Shown here one piece after another: positions 43,928 through 53,160 of a stretch of 64,000 bases of DNA. The notes beneath the pieces are model-generated. The model was not told the origin of the DNA. It made no database searches and saw only the letters and a list, made by a program, of their open reading frames with translations. The DNA lies in assembly GCA_002348385.1 (NCBI GenBank), contig DEBD01000013.1:288817-352816 (forward strand), written 5' to 3'. Each line of letters opens with the position of its first letter. Positions within the stretch are counted from its first letter, which is position 1. This DNA comes from Gammaproteobacteria bacterium UBA2965 (lineage in GTDB: Bacteria; Pseudomonadota; Gammaproteobacteria; Pseudomonadales; Azotimanducaceae). The position numbers and the translations under genes are program-made.

Positions 43928-44215
43928 GCAAAGGCCCGAGCCAGCAGGGGCGAGAGCAGGCCAAACCCTGGTCACGCCGACCCCAACAAAGGACGGGGCG
44001 CACCACGGTGCCCCCCGGGGCAGTATCGAATCCGCAGACGAGGTTTGGTCGGAGAAAGCCGCGAATTTGACCCGGACATTGTAGGTCGTGCGCCCACGCA
44101 AGCCGCTAAGGGAATGCCCCTATACCGCACCATCACGAGCCACCTGCGGCACACCATTTTGCTCAGCGTGGGTTTTAGGGGATATTAGGCGGTTGGACCA
44201 GCCGGCAATCACCAC
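43928..44215. other. Intergenic region upstream of metX
   Basis: No gene was found in these 288 bases. I looked for a SAM riboswitch, since the downstream gene is in methionine or sulfur metabolism, and saw none with the conserved core. A GC-rich inverted stretch (CACGGTGCCCCCCGGGG near 44003-44019) could be part of a terminator for the lipoprotein gene but lacks a T run. Confidence 0.4.
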
Positions 44216-45298
44216 ATGAGCGCACTGAAAACCATTACCCTCGAAGGCCCATTCACGATGAAGCGTGGGCAGCTCAGCTCCCCGACCATCGCTTTCGAAA
44301 CCTGGGGGACTCTGGATACGGCGCGCCAGAACGCGGTGTTGATCTTCACCGGACTGTCGCCGTCAGCCCACGTCGCCTCTTCCAGCGCCGACCCCAGCCC
44401 AGGCTGGTGGGAAGACATGGTAGGCCCGGGCAAGCCCATCGACAGCAATCGCTACTTCGTTATCTGCGTTAACTCCCTGGGCAGCTGCTTTGGCTCCACC
44501 GGTCCCGCCTCCATCGACCCGGAGACCGGCAAGCACTATCGCTTGAATTTCCCGGTGCTGTGTCTGGAAGACGTGGCCAAGGCCGGCGCCGCGGTTCTGG
44601 ATCACTTGAACGTAGAACAGCTGCACACTGTGATGGGCGCCTCCATGGGGGGCATGACCGCGCTTGCGTTTGCGCTCCTCTATCCCGGTCGGGCGCGCGG
44701 CATGATCTCGATCTCCGCCGCCGGCCGCAGCCGGCCGTTTTCCATCGCCATACGCTCCCTGCAGCGCGAGATGATTCGGCGCGACGACGCCTGGCAGAAC
44801 GGAAACTACGACTTCGACACGCCCCCGGACACCGGCATGCGCCTGGCCCGCAAGCTCGGCATGATTTCCTACCGCTCGGCCAGCGAGTGGACTGAGCGTT
44901 TCGGCCGCGAGCGCGCATTGGACGAAGCGCCACGAGAGCACCCGTTCGGCCTCGACTTCGAGGTAGAGGTTTACCTCGAGGCCCACGCCAACAAATTCAT
45001 CGGCACCTTCGATGCAAACTGCTATCTCTATCTATCCCGGGCCATGGACCTGTTCGACGCTGCCGATCAGGGTGGCAGCCTCCGGGAAGGCTTGCGACCC
45101 ATCAGTCTAGAACGGGCATTGGTGATCGGGGTAGAAAGCGATTTTCTGTTTCCCGTGGAGCAGCAGGAAGAACTCGCTGAGGGGCTGAGCCATTACGTCG
45201 ACGACATACAGTTCCGACCGCTGGCGAGCATTCAAGGACACGACTCGTTCCTGGTGGACATGGACCGGTTCCGGCCAGCCGTGGCTAGCTTTTTCTAG
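44216..45298 (+). CDS. metX: MetX-family O-acyltransferase (homoserine acetyl- or serine succinyltransferase)
   Basis: This is an alpha/beta-hydrolase acyltransferase of the MetX family, 360 residues. The nucleophile is Ser143 in GASMGGM; the Asp is in GVESDFLFPVEQQ and the His in IQGHDSFLVD. Family members make O-acetylhomoserine, O-succinylhomoserine or O-succinylserine. The segments GLSPSAHVA, VNSLGSCFGSTGPASIDP and PFSIAIRSLQREMIRRD look closer, from memory, to the Xanthomonas serine O-succinyltransferase than to classical acetyltransferases. Substrate choice therefore remains open. Its 3' end faces the DsbA-like gene. Confidence 0.85.
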   Translation: MSALKTITLEGPFTMKRGQLSSPTIAFETWGTLDTARQNAVLIFTGLSPSAHVASSSADPSPGWWEDMVGPGKPIDSNRYFVICVNSLGSCFGSTGPASIDPETGKHYRLNFPVLCLEDVAKAGAAVLDHLNVEQLHTVMGASMGGMTALAFALLYPGRARGMISISAAGRSRPFSIAIRSLQREMIRRDDAWQNGNYDFDTPPDTGMRLARKLGMISYRSASEWTERFGRERALDEAPREHPFGLDFEVEVYLEAHANKFIGTFDANCYLYLSRAMDLFDAADQGGSLREGLRPISLERALVIGVESDFLFPVEQQEELAEGLSHYVDDIQFRPLASIQGHDSFLVDMDRFRPAVASFF

Positions 45299-45323
45299 GC
45301 AGTTGGCCCCCGCCGGGACTTGC

Positions 45324-45947
45324 TCAATCCGAAGCTGAGCGCGCCAGCGCCTGACGCACCAGCGACTCCAGCATCTGCGCGTCTGCATACCCACCCGCCA
45401 GCAGCCGGCGCTCACCCTCACCGGTCTCGATGAGCACCGCGGGTAAGGCGTTGGTGCCATAGATACGGGCGCTGCCGAACTCGGCGTGCATGACCCGTTC
45501 CAGCGCCGCATCCTGCAATCCCTCGCCCACCACCTGCGCGGGCCAGCCTAACGCCTGAGCGGTTTCCGCCAGCACCCGAACGTCGGTGATGTCATCACCA
45601 TCCACGAACAGGCGCTGCTGTAGCTGATGCAGATATCCGAACGGTGGCTTGCCAACGTGTCGCCGCACCGCATGTACGGCCAGACAGGGCCGCAAGCTGT
45701 TGTAGACGATGCCCGCTGGCAACCGGAACCCAAAATCCGCACCGGTGGTCGCCTGTACGTCGCGCCAGATCTTGCGCAAGTGCCGCCGGCCGTAGTCGCC
45801 GATGGGCTGGCTGCCATGGGTGTTGATCCCACCCAGCAGGAAGTCGAACTCCACATCACCCGCCAGGCGATTCATTGCGCCCTCTACCGCACCGGTCATA
45901 CCCCAACACCAGGAGCACAGCGGATCGGTAACGATCAGGACCCGCAC
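45324..45947 (-). CDS. DsbA-fold oxidoreductase (FrnE/2-hydroxychromene isomerase-like)
   Basis: A 207-residue thioredoxin-superfamily protein of the DsbA/FrnE type. The redox motif is C11-S-W-C14 in DPLCSWCWG, just after the first strand. The rest is the helical insertion (SLRPCLAVHAVRRH...) and the cis-Pro region GTNALPAVLI. No signal peptide is present, so it is cytoplasmic. The start is GTG 45947, 13 bp inside the end of the selD fusion gene. The overlap suggests a functional link with selenium handling, but no direct role is known. Confidence 0.8.
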   Translation of the reverse strand: MRVLIVTDPLCSWCWGMTGAVEGAMNRLAGDVEFDFLLGGINTHGSQPIGDYGRRHLRKIWRDVQATTGADFGFRLPAGIVYNSLRPCLAVHAVRRHVGKPPFGYLHQLQQRLFVDGDDITDVRVLAETAQALGWPAQVVGEGLQDAALERVMHAEFGSARIYGTNALPAVLIETGEGERRLLAGGYADAQMLESLVRQALARSASD

Positions 45948-48097
45948 TGAACCACGGCGTTGCTGGGCACCACCTTACCGATCACCGCAGCGTGGCCGTA
46001 ACCAGCATCGCGTAACGCCTCCACGCAAGCCGGAGCCGACGTTTCCGGGAGCGCGGCCAGTAAGCCACCCGAGGTCTGCGGGTCTGCCAGCAACCGCACG
46101 CGACCGTCCGATGGCGCGACGCCGCGAATCTCAAAGTCAGCCAGCGCCTGTTCGTTGTTGGGCTGCAGCGAGCTGGCCACGCCATCGTCCATGAGCGCTC
46201 GGGCGCCAGCCATCAACGGCACCGCATCGAGATCAACGATGGCGCCGACATCCGAGGCGCGCAACATTTCGCTGAGATGGCCAGCCAGCCCAAATCCCGA
46301 CACGTCAGTGGCCGCGGCCGCACCATGCTGGCGCAGGATGTCTACGGCCCCGGCGTTAGAGGTGTCCATGGAAGCGTAAGCGTCTTCTACCCAGGCAGTT
46401 CCGGCTCTGGCGCGCATGTGGGCCGCCATGAGCACGCCGGTTCCCAAGGGTTTGTTTGCTACCAAGGCCTGCCCCGGCCGCAGGCCGTATTTTGCCAACA
46501 TGGGCTCCACCACACGACCGGTCACGGCGAGACCCAAGGACAGTTCCGCGCCCTCTGCCGAATGCCCTCCCACAAGCATCACGCCGTGGTCATTCAGTAC
46601 GTCCACGGCTCCACGCAGCAGTTGGTACAAGTCTTCTTCCATCAGCGCGTCCGCCATCAGCGGCACCGTGGCCATGGCCAGCGCGGCTATGCCGGTACCA
46701 CCCATGGCCAGCACGTCGTTGAGTGCGTGATGGGCCGTGATGCGCCCAAAGAGATAAGGGTCGGACACCAGGCTGCGAAAGCCGTCCACAGTGAGCACGC
46801 TGCTCGCCCCCGTGCTTTTCAGAACCGCTGCGTCGTCGCCGATCCCGAGCAGCACCTCGGGCGATCGCTGGTCGGGCAATCGGCCCAGCACACGCCGCAA
46901 CGGGTCTGCGCCCAGTTTGGCACCGCACCCTCCGCAGCGCATCTCTTCAGCGACCTCGCCACGCAATGCCTTGGGGAGTTCCCATTTAGGCGCCGGCATA
47001 TCCGGCAATTGCTGAAAGCGGCGCATGAAACGCTGGTCGATCCAGTCCTTCCACCACCACACCCAGCGCCCGCTGGCCACCCAGTTGCCTTTGGAGGCCA
47101 CCGCGCTTCCATCCGCCGTGCCTATGAGGCTCAAAAACCGGCGCTGGGCGCGAAACGGCACCAGGCGCTTACCGGATACGGTACGGCGCAGATTTTCCGT
47201 TAGTGTTCTGCCTTCGCGAACGGCGAACACGCCAGATTTGGGGCGCGGTTGGCCCACCAGGCAGGCGATATCACCGGCGGCGAATACATCCGGGTGGCTG
47301 ACGGACCGCAGCCTCCGATCCACCCGAATGAAGCCCCCGTCATCCGTACTCAATCCCGCCTCGCCGGGCCACCGGGCCGCCGCCACGCCAGTGACCCAGA
47401 ATACGTGGTCCGCATCGAGATGATTGCCAGCGCCATCGCGAACACCCCGCCCGTCAGCTGCAGCTGCGCGAAACCCGTTTACCACCTCGATTCCCGCGCG
47501 TTGCATGGCGCCACGCAGGCGTTGGACCACACCTTCGGCATGACCAGCCAACAGCGTGTCGCTGGCCAGCACCACGTCCACCTGAAAACCCAGCCGCCGT
47601 TTCAAAGCCAGTGCCAGTTCCACGCCACCCGCGCCGCCGCCAATCACTGCCACCCGATCGCCGGGGCGCGCGTGCGCCTCAACCTCGGCAAGCTTGGGCA
47701 GGAAGCGCCCGATGGGCTTGACCGCCACCCCATGCTCGCCCACACCCTCGGGAACCGCACCACTGTTGATGGAGAGCACGTCGTAACGTAGATCCGGGTG
47801 GTTGCGCAATTTCACGCGTCGAGCGTCCAAGTCCAGACCCACCACCTCGTCGGCAATCAGCCGTGCACTCGCGAATACGGACAGCGGCCCGAGGTCGATG
47901 TGCAATTCCTCTCGGCTGTAGAAGCCCGCCACGTGGCCGGGCAGCATGCCGGAATATGGTGTTTGTACTTCGCGGCTGACAATGGTGAGACGCGCGCCCG
48001 GTTGGGGGCGCATCCCGAAGGATTTCAGTACTTGAACGTGACTGTGACCACCACCGACAAGCACGACGTCCCGGATAGGAGGCGTGGCCATTTGCAT
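45935..48097 (-). CDS. selD: Fused pyridine-nucleotide oxidoreductase / selenide, water dikinase (SelD)
   Basis: A 720-residue fusion. Residues about 8-370 form a type II NADH dehydrogenase-like FAD protein: VVLVGGGHSHVQVLKSF (FAD), VAVIGGGAGGVELALALK at 149-166 (NAD), and HPDVFAAGDIACL. Residues about 385-720 are SelD, which makes selenophosphate from selenide and ATP. Cys391 and Lys394 in RCGGCGAKLG align with Cys17 and Lys20 of E. coli SelD, and GIGDDAAVL is the ATP/Mg motif. The N-terminal part may supply reduced selenium to the kinase; that is inference. The encoded residue is Cys, not Sec. Confidence 0.93.
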   Translation of the reverse strand: MQMATPPIRDVVLVGGGHSHVQVLKSFGMRPQPGARLTIVSREVQTPYSGMLPGHVAGFYSREELHIDLGPLSVFASARLIADEVVGLDLDARRVKLRNHPDLRYDVLSINSGAVPEGVGEHGVAVKPIGRFLPKLAEVEAHARPGDRVAVIGGGAGGVELALALKRRLGFQVDVVLASDTLLAGHAEGVVQRLRGAMQRAGIEVVNGFRAAAADGRGVRDGAGNHLDADHVFWVTGVAAARWPGEAGLSTDDGGFIRVDRRLRSVSHPDVFAAGDIACLVGQPRPKSGVFAVREGRTLTENLRRTVSGKRLVPFRAQRRFLSLIGTADGSAVASKGNWVASGRWVWWWKDWIDQRFMRRFQQLPDMPAPKWELPKALRGEVAEEMRCGGCGAKLGADPLRRVLGRLPDQRSPEVLLGIGDDAAVLKSTGASSVLTVDGFRSLVSDPYLFGRITAHHALNDVLAMGGTGIAALAMATVPLMADALMEEDLYQLLRGAVDVLNDHGVMLVGGHSAEGAELSLGLAVTGRVVEPMLAKYGLRPGQALVANKPLGTGVLMAAHMRARAGTAWVEDAYASMDTSNAGAVDILRQHGAAAATDVSGFGLAGHLSEMLRASDVGAIVDLDAVPLMAGARALMDDGVASSLQPNNEQALADFEIRGVAPSDGRVRLLADPQTSGGLLAALPETSAPACVEALRDAGYGHAAVIGKVVPSNAVVQCGS

Positions 48098-48111
48098 GAG
48101 TTGTAGGTGCG

Positions 48112-48435
48112 CTACTCCGCTAGGTCCAGATCGAGATAGTCTAGATCCTCTTGGAGTTGCTTTTCTTCCATTCGTTGCTCGATGGCGCGTCGGGTCGCCA
48201 ACGAACGGGCGTTCTGTTCCTTTTCGGGCAGCTCATCAACGATTTCCAACTCTTCAGCGTCAACGAGTTCGCCCATGGCGGAGTCGAATTCTGAGGTATC
48301 AATGGCTTCATCTTCGCCCAGCTCTTCAGAATCCTGCTCACTCTCTTCCGGATCGTCCGTTACAGCGCTGTCGAATCCATCGTCGACCGCATGATCGTCG
48401 CCCAACTGTTCTTCCAGCCGTTCTTCCTGACCCAT
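48112..48435 (-). CDS. Small acidic protein of unknown function
   Basis: This 107-residue protein is strongly acidic (Glu/Asp-rich over the first 65 residues), with a C-terminal basic-acidic helix ATRRAIEQRMEEKQLQEDLD and a YLDLDLAE tail. The C-terminal helix resembles that of the short PA3496-like proteins found across gammaproteobacteria, whose function is unclear. There is no signal peptide or membrane segment. It lies 14 bp upstream of the selD fusion gene on the same strand, so it may be the first gene of that transcript. Confidence 0.65.
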   Translation of the reverse strand: MGQEERLEEQLGDDHAVDDGFDSAVTDDPEESEQDSEELGEDEAIDTSEFDSAMGELVDAEELEIVDELPEKEQNARSLATRRAIEQRMEEKQLQEDLDYLDLDLAE

Positions 48436-48645
48436 GAAGGCGCGAACCCGAGTAAGAAATCGCTATGTCCGTCAGGCGAGTTTTTAGGCTCGCACTCACC
48501 CCCTGTCAAGATGTTTTGCGCGATAATTTTCGGTAGCCATGGACGAGCCCCCAAACAGCCACTATCCGTGGACGAACAACAATTGGCCGTGGGCCCCGTT
48601 CATCTTGTTAAACTGCGCACCGTCTGAGCGCCAGCGAGTCCGATC

Positions 48646-49938
48646 ATGTCTAACGCAAACTCTCCGGGGCTGTTCTCCGAGGCCACACGCCGCTACGTGC
48701 TTGGCACGCTGGTGGTGGTCTACACCTTCAATTTTATCGACCGCCAGATCCTTTCCATCCTGCTTGAAGCCATCAAGCAGGACCTGGGGCTCTCGGACAC
48801 CCAACTCGGGCTGCTGACAGGTTTTGCGTTCGCTCTGTTCTACGCCACGCTGGGCATTCCTATCGCCCGCTGGGCCGACCGGGGTAGCCGGCGCAACATC
48901 ATCTCACTCGCTCTGGCTATATGGAGCGGCATGACGGCGTTGTCCGGGCTGGCTCAGAACTTCTGGCACTTGTTGCTCGCACGCATCGGCGTTGGTGTGG
49001 GCGAAGCAGGCTGCTCCCCGCCCGCCCACTCCATGATCTCCGATTACTATCCTGCCGAGCGCCGGGCCACCGCGTTGGGCGTCTATTCCCTCGGGATCCC
49101 GTTCGGCATCTTGTTTGGCTTTCTGGCGGGCGGTTGGATCAACGAGTTTTTTGGCTGGCGCCTGGCTTTCTTCGTGGTCGGCATCCCCGGATTGATTCTT
49201 GCCGTGATCGTACGCCTGTCCGTCAAGGAACCCCCTCGGGGGATGGCGGAGGGGCGCGCCCCCTCTGATGAGCAGCCGAGCATTATGGAGACGTTCCGAT
49301 ATCTGTGGCAGAAGCGCTCCTTCCGGCAGTTGGCGTTCGGCGGCGCGCTCACGGCGTTCGTCGGCTACGGATTCGTCACCTGGATTCCGGCATTTCTGAT
49401 CCGTTCCCATGGCATGGAAACTGGAGAGATCGGCACCTGGTTAGGCCTCATCATCGGCATCCCAGGGGGAATCGGCATCGCCTTGGGGGGCTGGGTTGCA
49501 GACCGTCTTGGCAGCCGTGACCCCCGCTGGTACCTGTGGAACGTAGCAGTAGCGCTGGCGATCGTGGTGCCACCGTCCGTGCTCATGTTTCTCGCCGACA
49601 GCCCCTATGCCGCACTGGCACTTTTCATCATTCCGGCGATGCTTGGCAACTTCTACCAGGCCACCACTTTCTCGCAGACCCAGGGCCTGGTTCCCTTGCG
49701 GATGCGTGCCGTGGCCGCCGCGGTGCTGCTGTTCATCCTGAACATCATCGGGCTTGGACTGGGGCCGCAGCTGGTGGGCTTCGTCAGCGATCTGCTGGCA
49801 CCACGCTTTGCCGAGCACTCCCTGCGCTACAGTCTCTTGATCTTCAGCTTGTTCAACCTGTGGGCGGCCTATCACTACTATCTCGCCGGCAAGCACCTGC
49901 CCGAGGAACTGGCCGTCATGCAGGAGGCTGACACTTAG
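48646..49938 (+). CDS. MFS transporter, spinster-like
   Basis: A 430-residue major facilitator with twelve predicted helices. The first helices hold YTFNFIDRQILSILLEAIK and the loop 2-3 motif GIPIARWADRGSRR, which is the MFS signature. GVGVGEAGCSPPAHSMISDYYP is the spinster-type helix 4 to 5 region. Substrates of bacterial spinster-like carriers are poorly known and often cluster with catabolic genes. The stop codon overlaps the start of the next transporter gene by one base, so the two are probably an operon. Confidence 0.88.
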   Translation: MSNANSPGLFSEATRRYVLGTLVVVYTFNFIDRQILSILLEAIKQDLGLSDTQLGLLTGFAFALFYATLGIPIARWADRGSRRNIISLALAIWSGMTALSGLAQNFWHLLLARIGVGVGEAGCSPPAHSMISDYYPAERRATALGVYSLGIPFGILFGFLAGGWINEFFGWRLAFFVVGIPGLILAVIVRLSVKEPPRGMAEGRAPSDEQPSIMETFRYLWQKRSFRQLAFGGALTAFVGYGFVTWIPAFLIRSHGMETGEIGTWLGLIIGIPGGIGIALGGWVADRLGSRDPRWYLWNVAVALAIVVPPSVLMFLADSPYAALALFIIPAMLGNFYQATTFSQTQGLVPLRMRAVAAAVLLFILNIIGLGLGPQLVGFVSDLLAPRFAEHSLRYSLLIFSLFNLWAAYHYYLAGKHLPEELAVMQEADT

Positions 49939-51302
49939 TGCCCACAGTCACCGCCGAATGGTCCTCACGGCTCACCTTCACACTGGCCGCCGTGGGCGCG
50001 GCCGTGGGCCTCGGCAACATCTGGAAGTTTCCCTTCATGGCCGGCACCAACGGCGGTGGCGCGTTCGTTCTGGTTTACCTGATCTGCGCGCTAACCATAG
50101 CCACCCCCATCCTGATGGCAGAGCTGCTCATCGGGCGCCGGGGCGGAGAAAGCCCGCCCACAGCCATGGCGCGGCTTGCCAGCGAAGCCGGCCGGTCACG
50201 GCGCTGGTCTCTGCTCGGCTGGGCCGGCGCGCTGGTTGGCTATCTCATCGTGTCGTTCTACAGCGTGATCGCCGGCTGGGCCATGGCCTATGTGGTCAAG
50301 AGCGCAACGGGAGCGTTGGTCGGTCTGGACGCACAGGCTTCCAAAGCCACCTTCGATGCCCTGCTCACTGATCCTTTGACGCTAGCCCTTTGGCACCTGG
50401 CATTCATGGCCGCCACTGCCTTCATCGTCGCACGCGGATTGAACGCCGGCATCGAACGCGCGGTAAGAATACTCATGCCAGCCCTGTTCGTGATGTTGCT
50501 CATCATGGTCGCTTACGCGGGTTACGCGGGCGCCTTTGCGCGGGGGGCTGCCTTTTTATTCGCTTTCGATCTGTCCAATGTGGCGGGCAGCACCGTACTC
50601 ATGGCCATCGGCCAGGCATTTTTTTCCATCGGCGTCGCAATGGGTTTGATGATGATGTACGGCGCCTATATGCCGAAACGCATCAACATCACCCGCTCTG
50701 CGCTAGTGATTGCCCTGGCAGATACCACCGTGGCGCTGCTGGCGGGGCTCGCCATTTTCCCACTGGTGTTCGGCAATGGACTGGATCCAGCAGAAGGCCC
50801 CGGCCTGATATTCGTAACCCTACCCATCGCATTCGGCAACATGCCGCTGGGCAGCGCGTTCGGTTGCCTGTTTTTCCTGTTGTTAACTTTCGCCGCACTG
50901 ACCTCGTCTATCGCACTGCTGGAGCCTTTGGTAGCGCGTATTGCCGAGCACCCGCGGGTGAGCCGCCGAGGATCTGCCACGATAACGGGTGCGACGGCCT
51001 GGATCGTTGGATTAGGTACCGTATTCTCATTTAATTATTGGAACGATCTGCACCTGTTGGGAACTTTTCAGCCGTTTGTCGGAAAAACGTTCTTCGACCT
51101 TATCGACTACCTCACCGCCAACGTGCTGATGCCCCTGGGCGGCATGTGCATTGCCTTGTTCGTCGGCTGGTTCATGACCAGACGCACCCTGCTTGACGAG
51201 CTAGCGATAACCGATGGCCGGCTGTTTGCCTGCTGGCACGGGCTACTGCGCATCGTCGTACCTGGCGCGATCGGCGCGATCTTTATCGCGAATCTGGCAT
51301 AA
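49938..51302 (+). CDS. Sodium-dependent transporter of the SNF (NSS) family
   Basis: A 454-residue LeuT-like sodium symporter. The early GAAVGLGNIWKFPFMAGTNG is the TM1 sodium/substrate signature, and VYLICALTIATPILMAELLIGRR is TM2. About eleven to twelve helices follow, including GQAFFSIGVAMGLMMMYGAYM in TM6. Amino acids are the usual substrates. The start is GTG 49938, sharing one base with the preceding stop. The YdjM gene begins 2 bp after its stop. Confidence 0.9.
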   Translation: MPTVTAEWSSRLTFTLAAVGAAVGLGNIWKFPFMAGTNGGGAFVLVYLICALTIATPILMAELLIGRRGGESPPTAMARLASEAGRSRRWSLLGWAGALVGYLIVSFYSVIAGWAMAYVVKSATGALVGLDAQASKATFDALLTDPLTLALWHLAFMAATAFIVARGLNAGIERAVRILMPALFVMLLIMVAYAGYAGAFARGAAFLFAFDLSNVAGSTVLMAIGQAFFSIGVAMGLMMMYGAYMPKRINITRSALVIALADTTVALLAGLAIFPLVFGNGLDPAEGPGLIFVTLPIAFGNMPLGSAFGCLFFLLLTFAALTSSIALLEPLVARIAEHPRVSRRGSATITGATAWIVGLGTVFSFNYWNDLHLLGTFQPFVGKTFFDLIDYLTANVLMPLGGMCIALFVGWFMTRRTLLDELAITDGRLFACWHGLLRIVVPGAIGAIFIANLA

Positions 51303-51304
51303 CC

Positions 51305-52366
51305 GTGGACCCGGTCTCTCAAGCCGCGTTAGGCGCTGTAGTCGGACAGATTGCCGGGCATCGGCATCTGGGCCCGAAGTCTGCGGCAGTTGGTGCCGTC
51401 GCCGGGCTGCTGCCCGACATTGACGTTCTGTTCTCGATCAACGGTGATTATTTCGACCAATTGGTGCTACACCGGGGTATTACCCACTCCCTGTTCTTTG
51501 CTCCGGTGGTAGGACCCGTCCTCGGCTGGGCGGTCTGGGCCTGGGAGCGCAGACGGAGCCGTGATCGGCCACCCGACCGCGGCCGCTTGTACGCCTGGAT
51601 GTGGGTGGCCGGCCTGGCGCTGCTGTCACATCCACTTCTGGATTATCTGACGCCTTATGGGACTCAGTTGCTGCTGCCGTTTACCGACACGCGGTTCGCC
51701 ATCAATGCCATGCCAATTATCGATCCCGTGTACACGCTGGCTCTGCTCATCGGCTTGTTTGTCAGTCGCAAGGTGCCGCGCCACGCGCTTCGCGTGGCAG
51801 CAATCACCTTGGCCCTGTCCAGCGCCTATTTGGGCTACGGATGGCATCTCAACGAGGCTGCCGTACAGGAAGCGCGGCGCCAACTCGAAACGGTGGGCGT
51901 TGAACCCGTGCGATTGGCCGCCTTTCCCACAGTACTGCAGGTGTACTACCGTCGCGTGGTCGCGCGCACAGCGCAGCAGGATCGAGTCGGCTTCATATCC
52001 ATGTGGGAACCCTGTGCCATCGACTGGGGCGCGGCCCCACGGATTCATCCGGCGCAGACGCAAGCGTTCCTCGGCGCCCGGGAAGGACGCATCTACGATT
52101 GGTTCAGTATGGGTTGGGCGCACTATGAAAGCGCACGCGACGGGGATACGCACATATTGCGCGCACACGACTTGCGCTACGGCATGGACAACAACCCTGC
52201 CAACAGCTTATTCACCGCGCAGATGGTCCACCAGCTCGGCGCCGCACCAACTTTTACGTCGCAATCACCTATGTCCTCACCCTCGCAGCGGGCGCTCTCG
52301 CTTGGCAAGCTTTTCGCCGACACCTATGCACCGTGGTGCCGGATGAGGGGGGGTTCGAACCCGTAG
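51305..52366 (+). CDS. Metal-dependent hydrolase of the YdjM/DUF457 family
   Basis: A 353-residue inner-membrane protein. The N-terminus DPVSQAALGAVVGQIAGHR and the motifs LLPDIDVLF, HRGITHSLFF and SHPLLDYLTPYGTQLL are the metal-binding signatures of the YdjM family. Four to five hydrophobic helices cover the first 190 residues, with a soluble C-terminal domain after about residue 200. The family may have phosphatase or lipid-related activity; nothing more can be said. The start is GTG 51305, immediately after the SNF transporter, in a three-gene operon. Confidence 0.8.
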   Translation: MDPVSQAALGAVVGQIAGHRHLGPKSAAVGAVAGLLPDIDVLFSINGDYFDQLVLHRGITHSLFFAPVVGPVLGWAVWAWERRRSRDRPPDRGRLYAWMWVAGLALLSHPLLDYLTPYGTQLLLPFTDTRFAINAMPIIDPVYTLALLIGLFVSRKVPRHALRVAAITLALSSAYLGYGWHLNEAAVQEARRQLETVGVEPVRLAAFPTVLQVYYRRVVARTAQQDRVGFISMWEPCAIDWGAAPRIHPAQTQAFLGAREGRIYDWFSMGWAHYESARDGDTHILRAHDLRYGMDNNPANSLFTAQMVHQLGAAPTFTSQSPMSSPSQRALSLGKLFADTYAPWCRMRGGSNP

Positions 52367-52379
52367 CGGGGTCGCCGCT

Positions 52380-53150
52380 CTAGCGATTCAAGCGAACGGC
52401 TTCCTGCAATCCGACCAGAATCAGATCGGACACCACATCATCGAACAAGTCTACCGAATCGAACAGGTGCGCAAAGCCACCTGTGCCGATCACTACCGGA
52501 AGGTCATCGCCGAATGCTTCTTCGCTCATGCGGGCAATCAGCTCCTTCACCATGCCCACGTTGCTCCAGAACAGGCCGCTCTGAATGCTCTCCACCGTGC
52601 TGCGCCCGATTGCGCCGTCCACCGGCACGATCTCCACGGAAGGAAGCTGAGCCGTCTTCTCCTCCAGCGCCTCCATGGCTAAGCGCACACCGGGAATGAT
52701 GTTGCCGCCGAGAAATTCCCTTTGTTTGGTTACGGCGCAGACTGTGGTAGCGGTGCCGAAGTCGACGACGATCAGGTTGCGGTCCGGGTAAAGCTTGAGC
52801 GCACCCATGGCATCGGCAATCCGATCGGCGCCCACTTCCTTTGGATCCTTATAGAGGATTCGAAGGCCCGTCTTGATGCCGGGCCGCATGATCAACGGGT
52901 CGATACGGAAATATTTCTGGCAGCACGAGCGCAGCGAGTAGAGCATGTCGGGTACCACGCAGCACACGGCGATGTTGGTAATATCGTCGGGCGATACCGA
53001 GTTCTCGCGCAACGCACCACGCAGGAACACACCCAGCTCGTCGGACGAGCTGCGCACGGTAGAGGTGCGCCTGAATTGCAGACTCAGCTGGTCGCCATCA
53101 AACACCCCGCAGTAGATCTGGCTGTTTCCAATGTCCAGGCATAGCAACAT
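52380..53150 (-). CDS. coaX: Type III pantothenate kinase CoaX
   Basis: CoaX phosphorylates pantothenate, the first step of CoA synthesis, and is not inhibited by CoA. The 256-residue protein has the ASKHA-fold motifs LLCLDIGNSQIYCGVF at the start, EVGADRIADAMGAL, VVDFGTATTVCAV and GGNIIPGVRLAMEAL, as well as GTGGFA near the end. It precedes panC and panB on the same strand in the direction panB-panC-coaX, so the window covers pantoate to phosphopantothenate synthesis. Confidence 0.95.
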   Translation of the reverse strand: MLLCLDIGNSQIYCGVFDGDQLSLQFRRTSTVRSSSDELGVFLRGALRENSVSPDDITNIAVCCVVPDMLYSLRSCCQKYFRIDPLIMRPGIKTGLRILYKDPKEVGADRIADAMGALKLYPDRNLIVVDFGTATTVCAVTKQREFLGGNIIPGVRLAMEALEEKTAQLPSVEIVPVDGAIGRSTVESIQSGLFWSNVGMVKELIARMSEEAFGDDLPVVIGTGGFAHLFDSVDLFDDVVSDLILVGLQEAVRLNR

Positions 53151-53160
53151 GGGTCGCCTC

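Noticed and set aside
43928..44215. Possible SAM riboswitch upstream of metX
   Set aside because: No conserved SAM-binding core or matching helices could be found.
52335..52380. A TTCGAAC T-loop-like palindrome (GGGTTCGAACCC) with a possible long variable arm beside it on the minus strand, resembling the 3' part of a tRNA and so an integration site
   Set aside because: The T stem has mismatches, CCA does not fall at the right distance, no 5' half exists (coaX coding starts at once) and the palindrome lies in the YdjM C-terminus.
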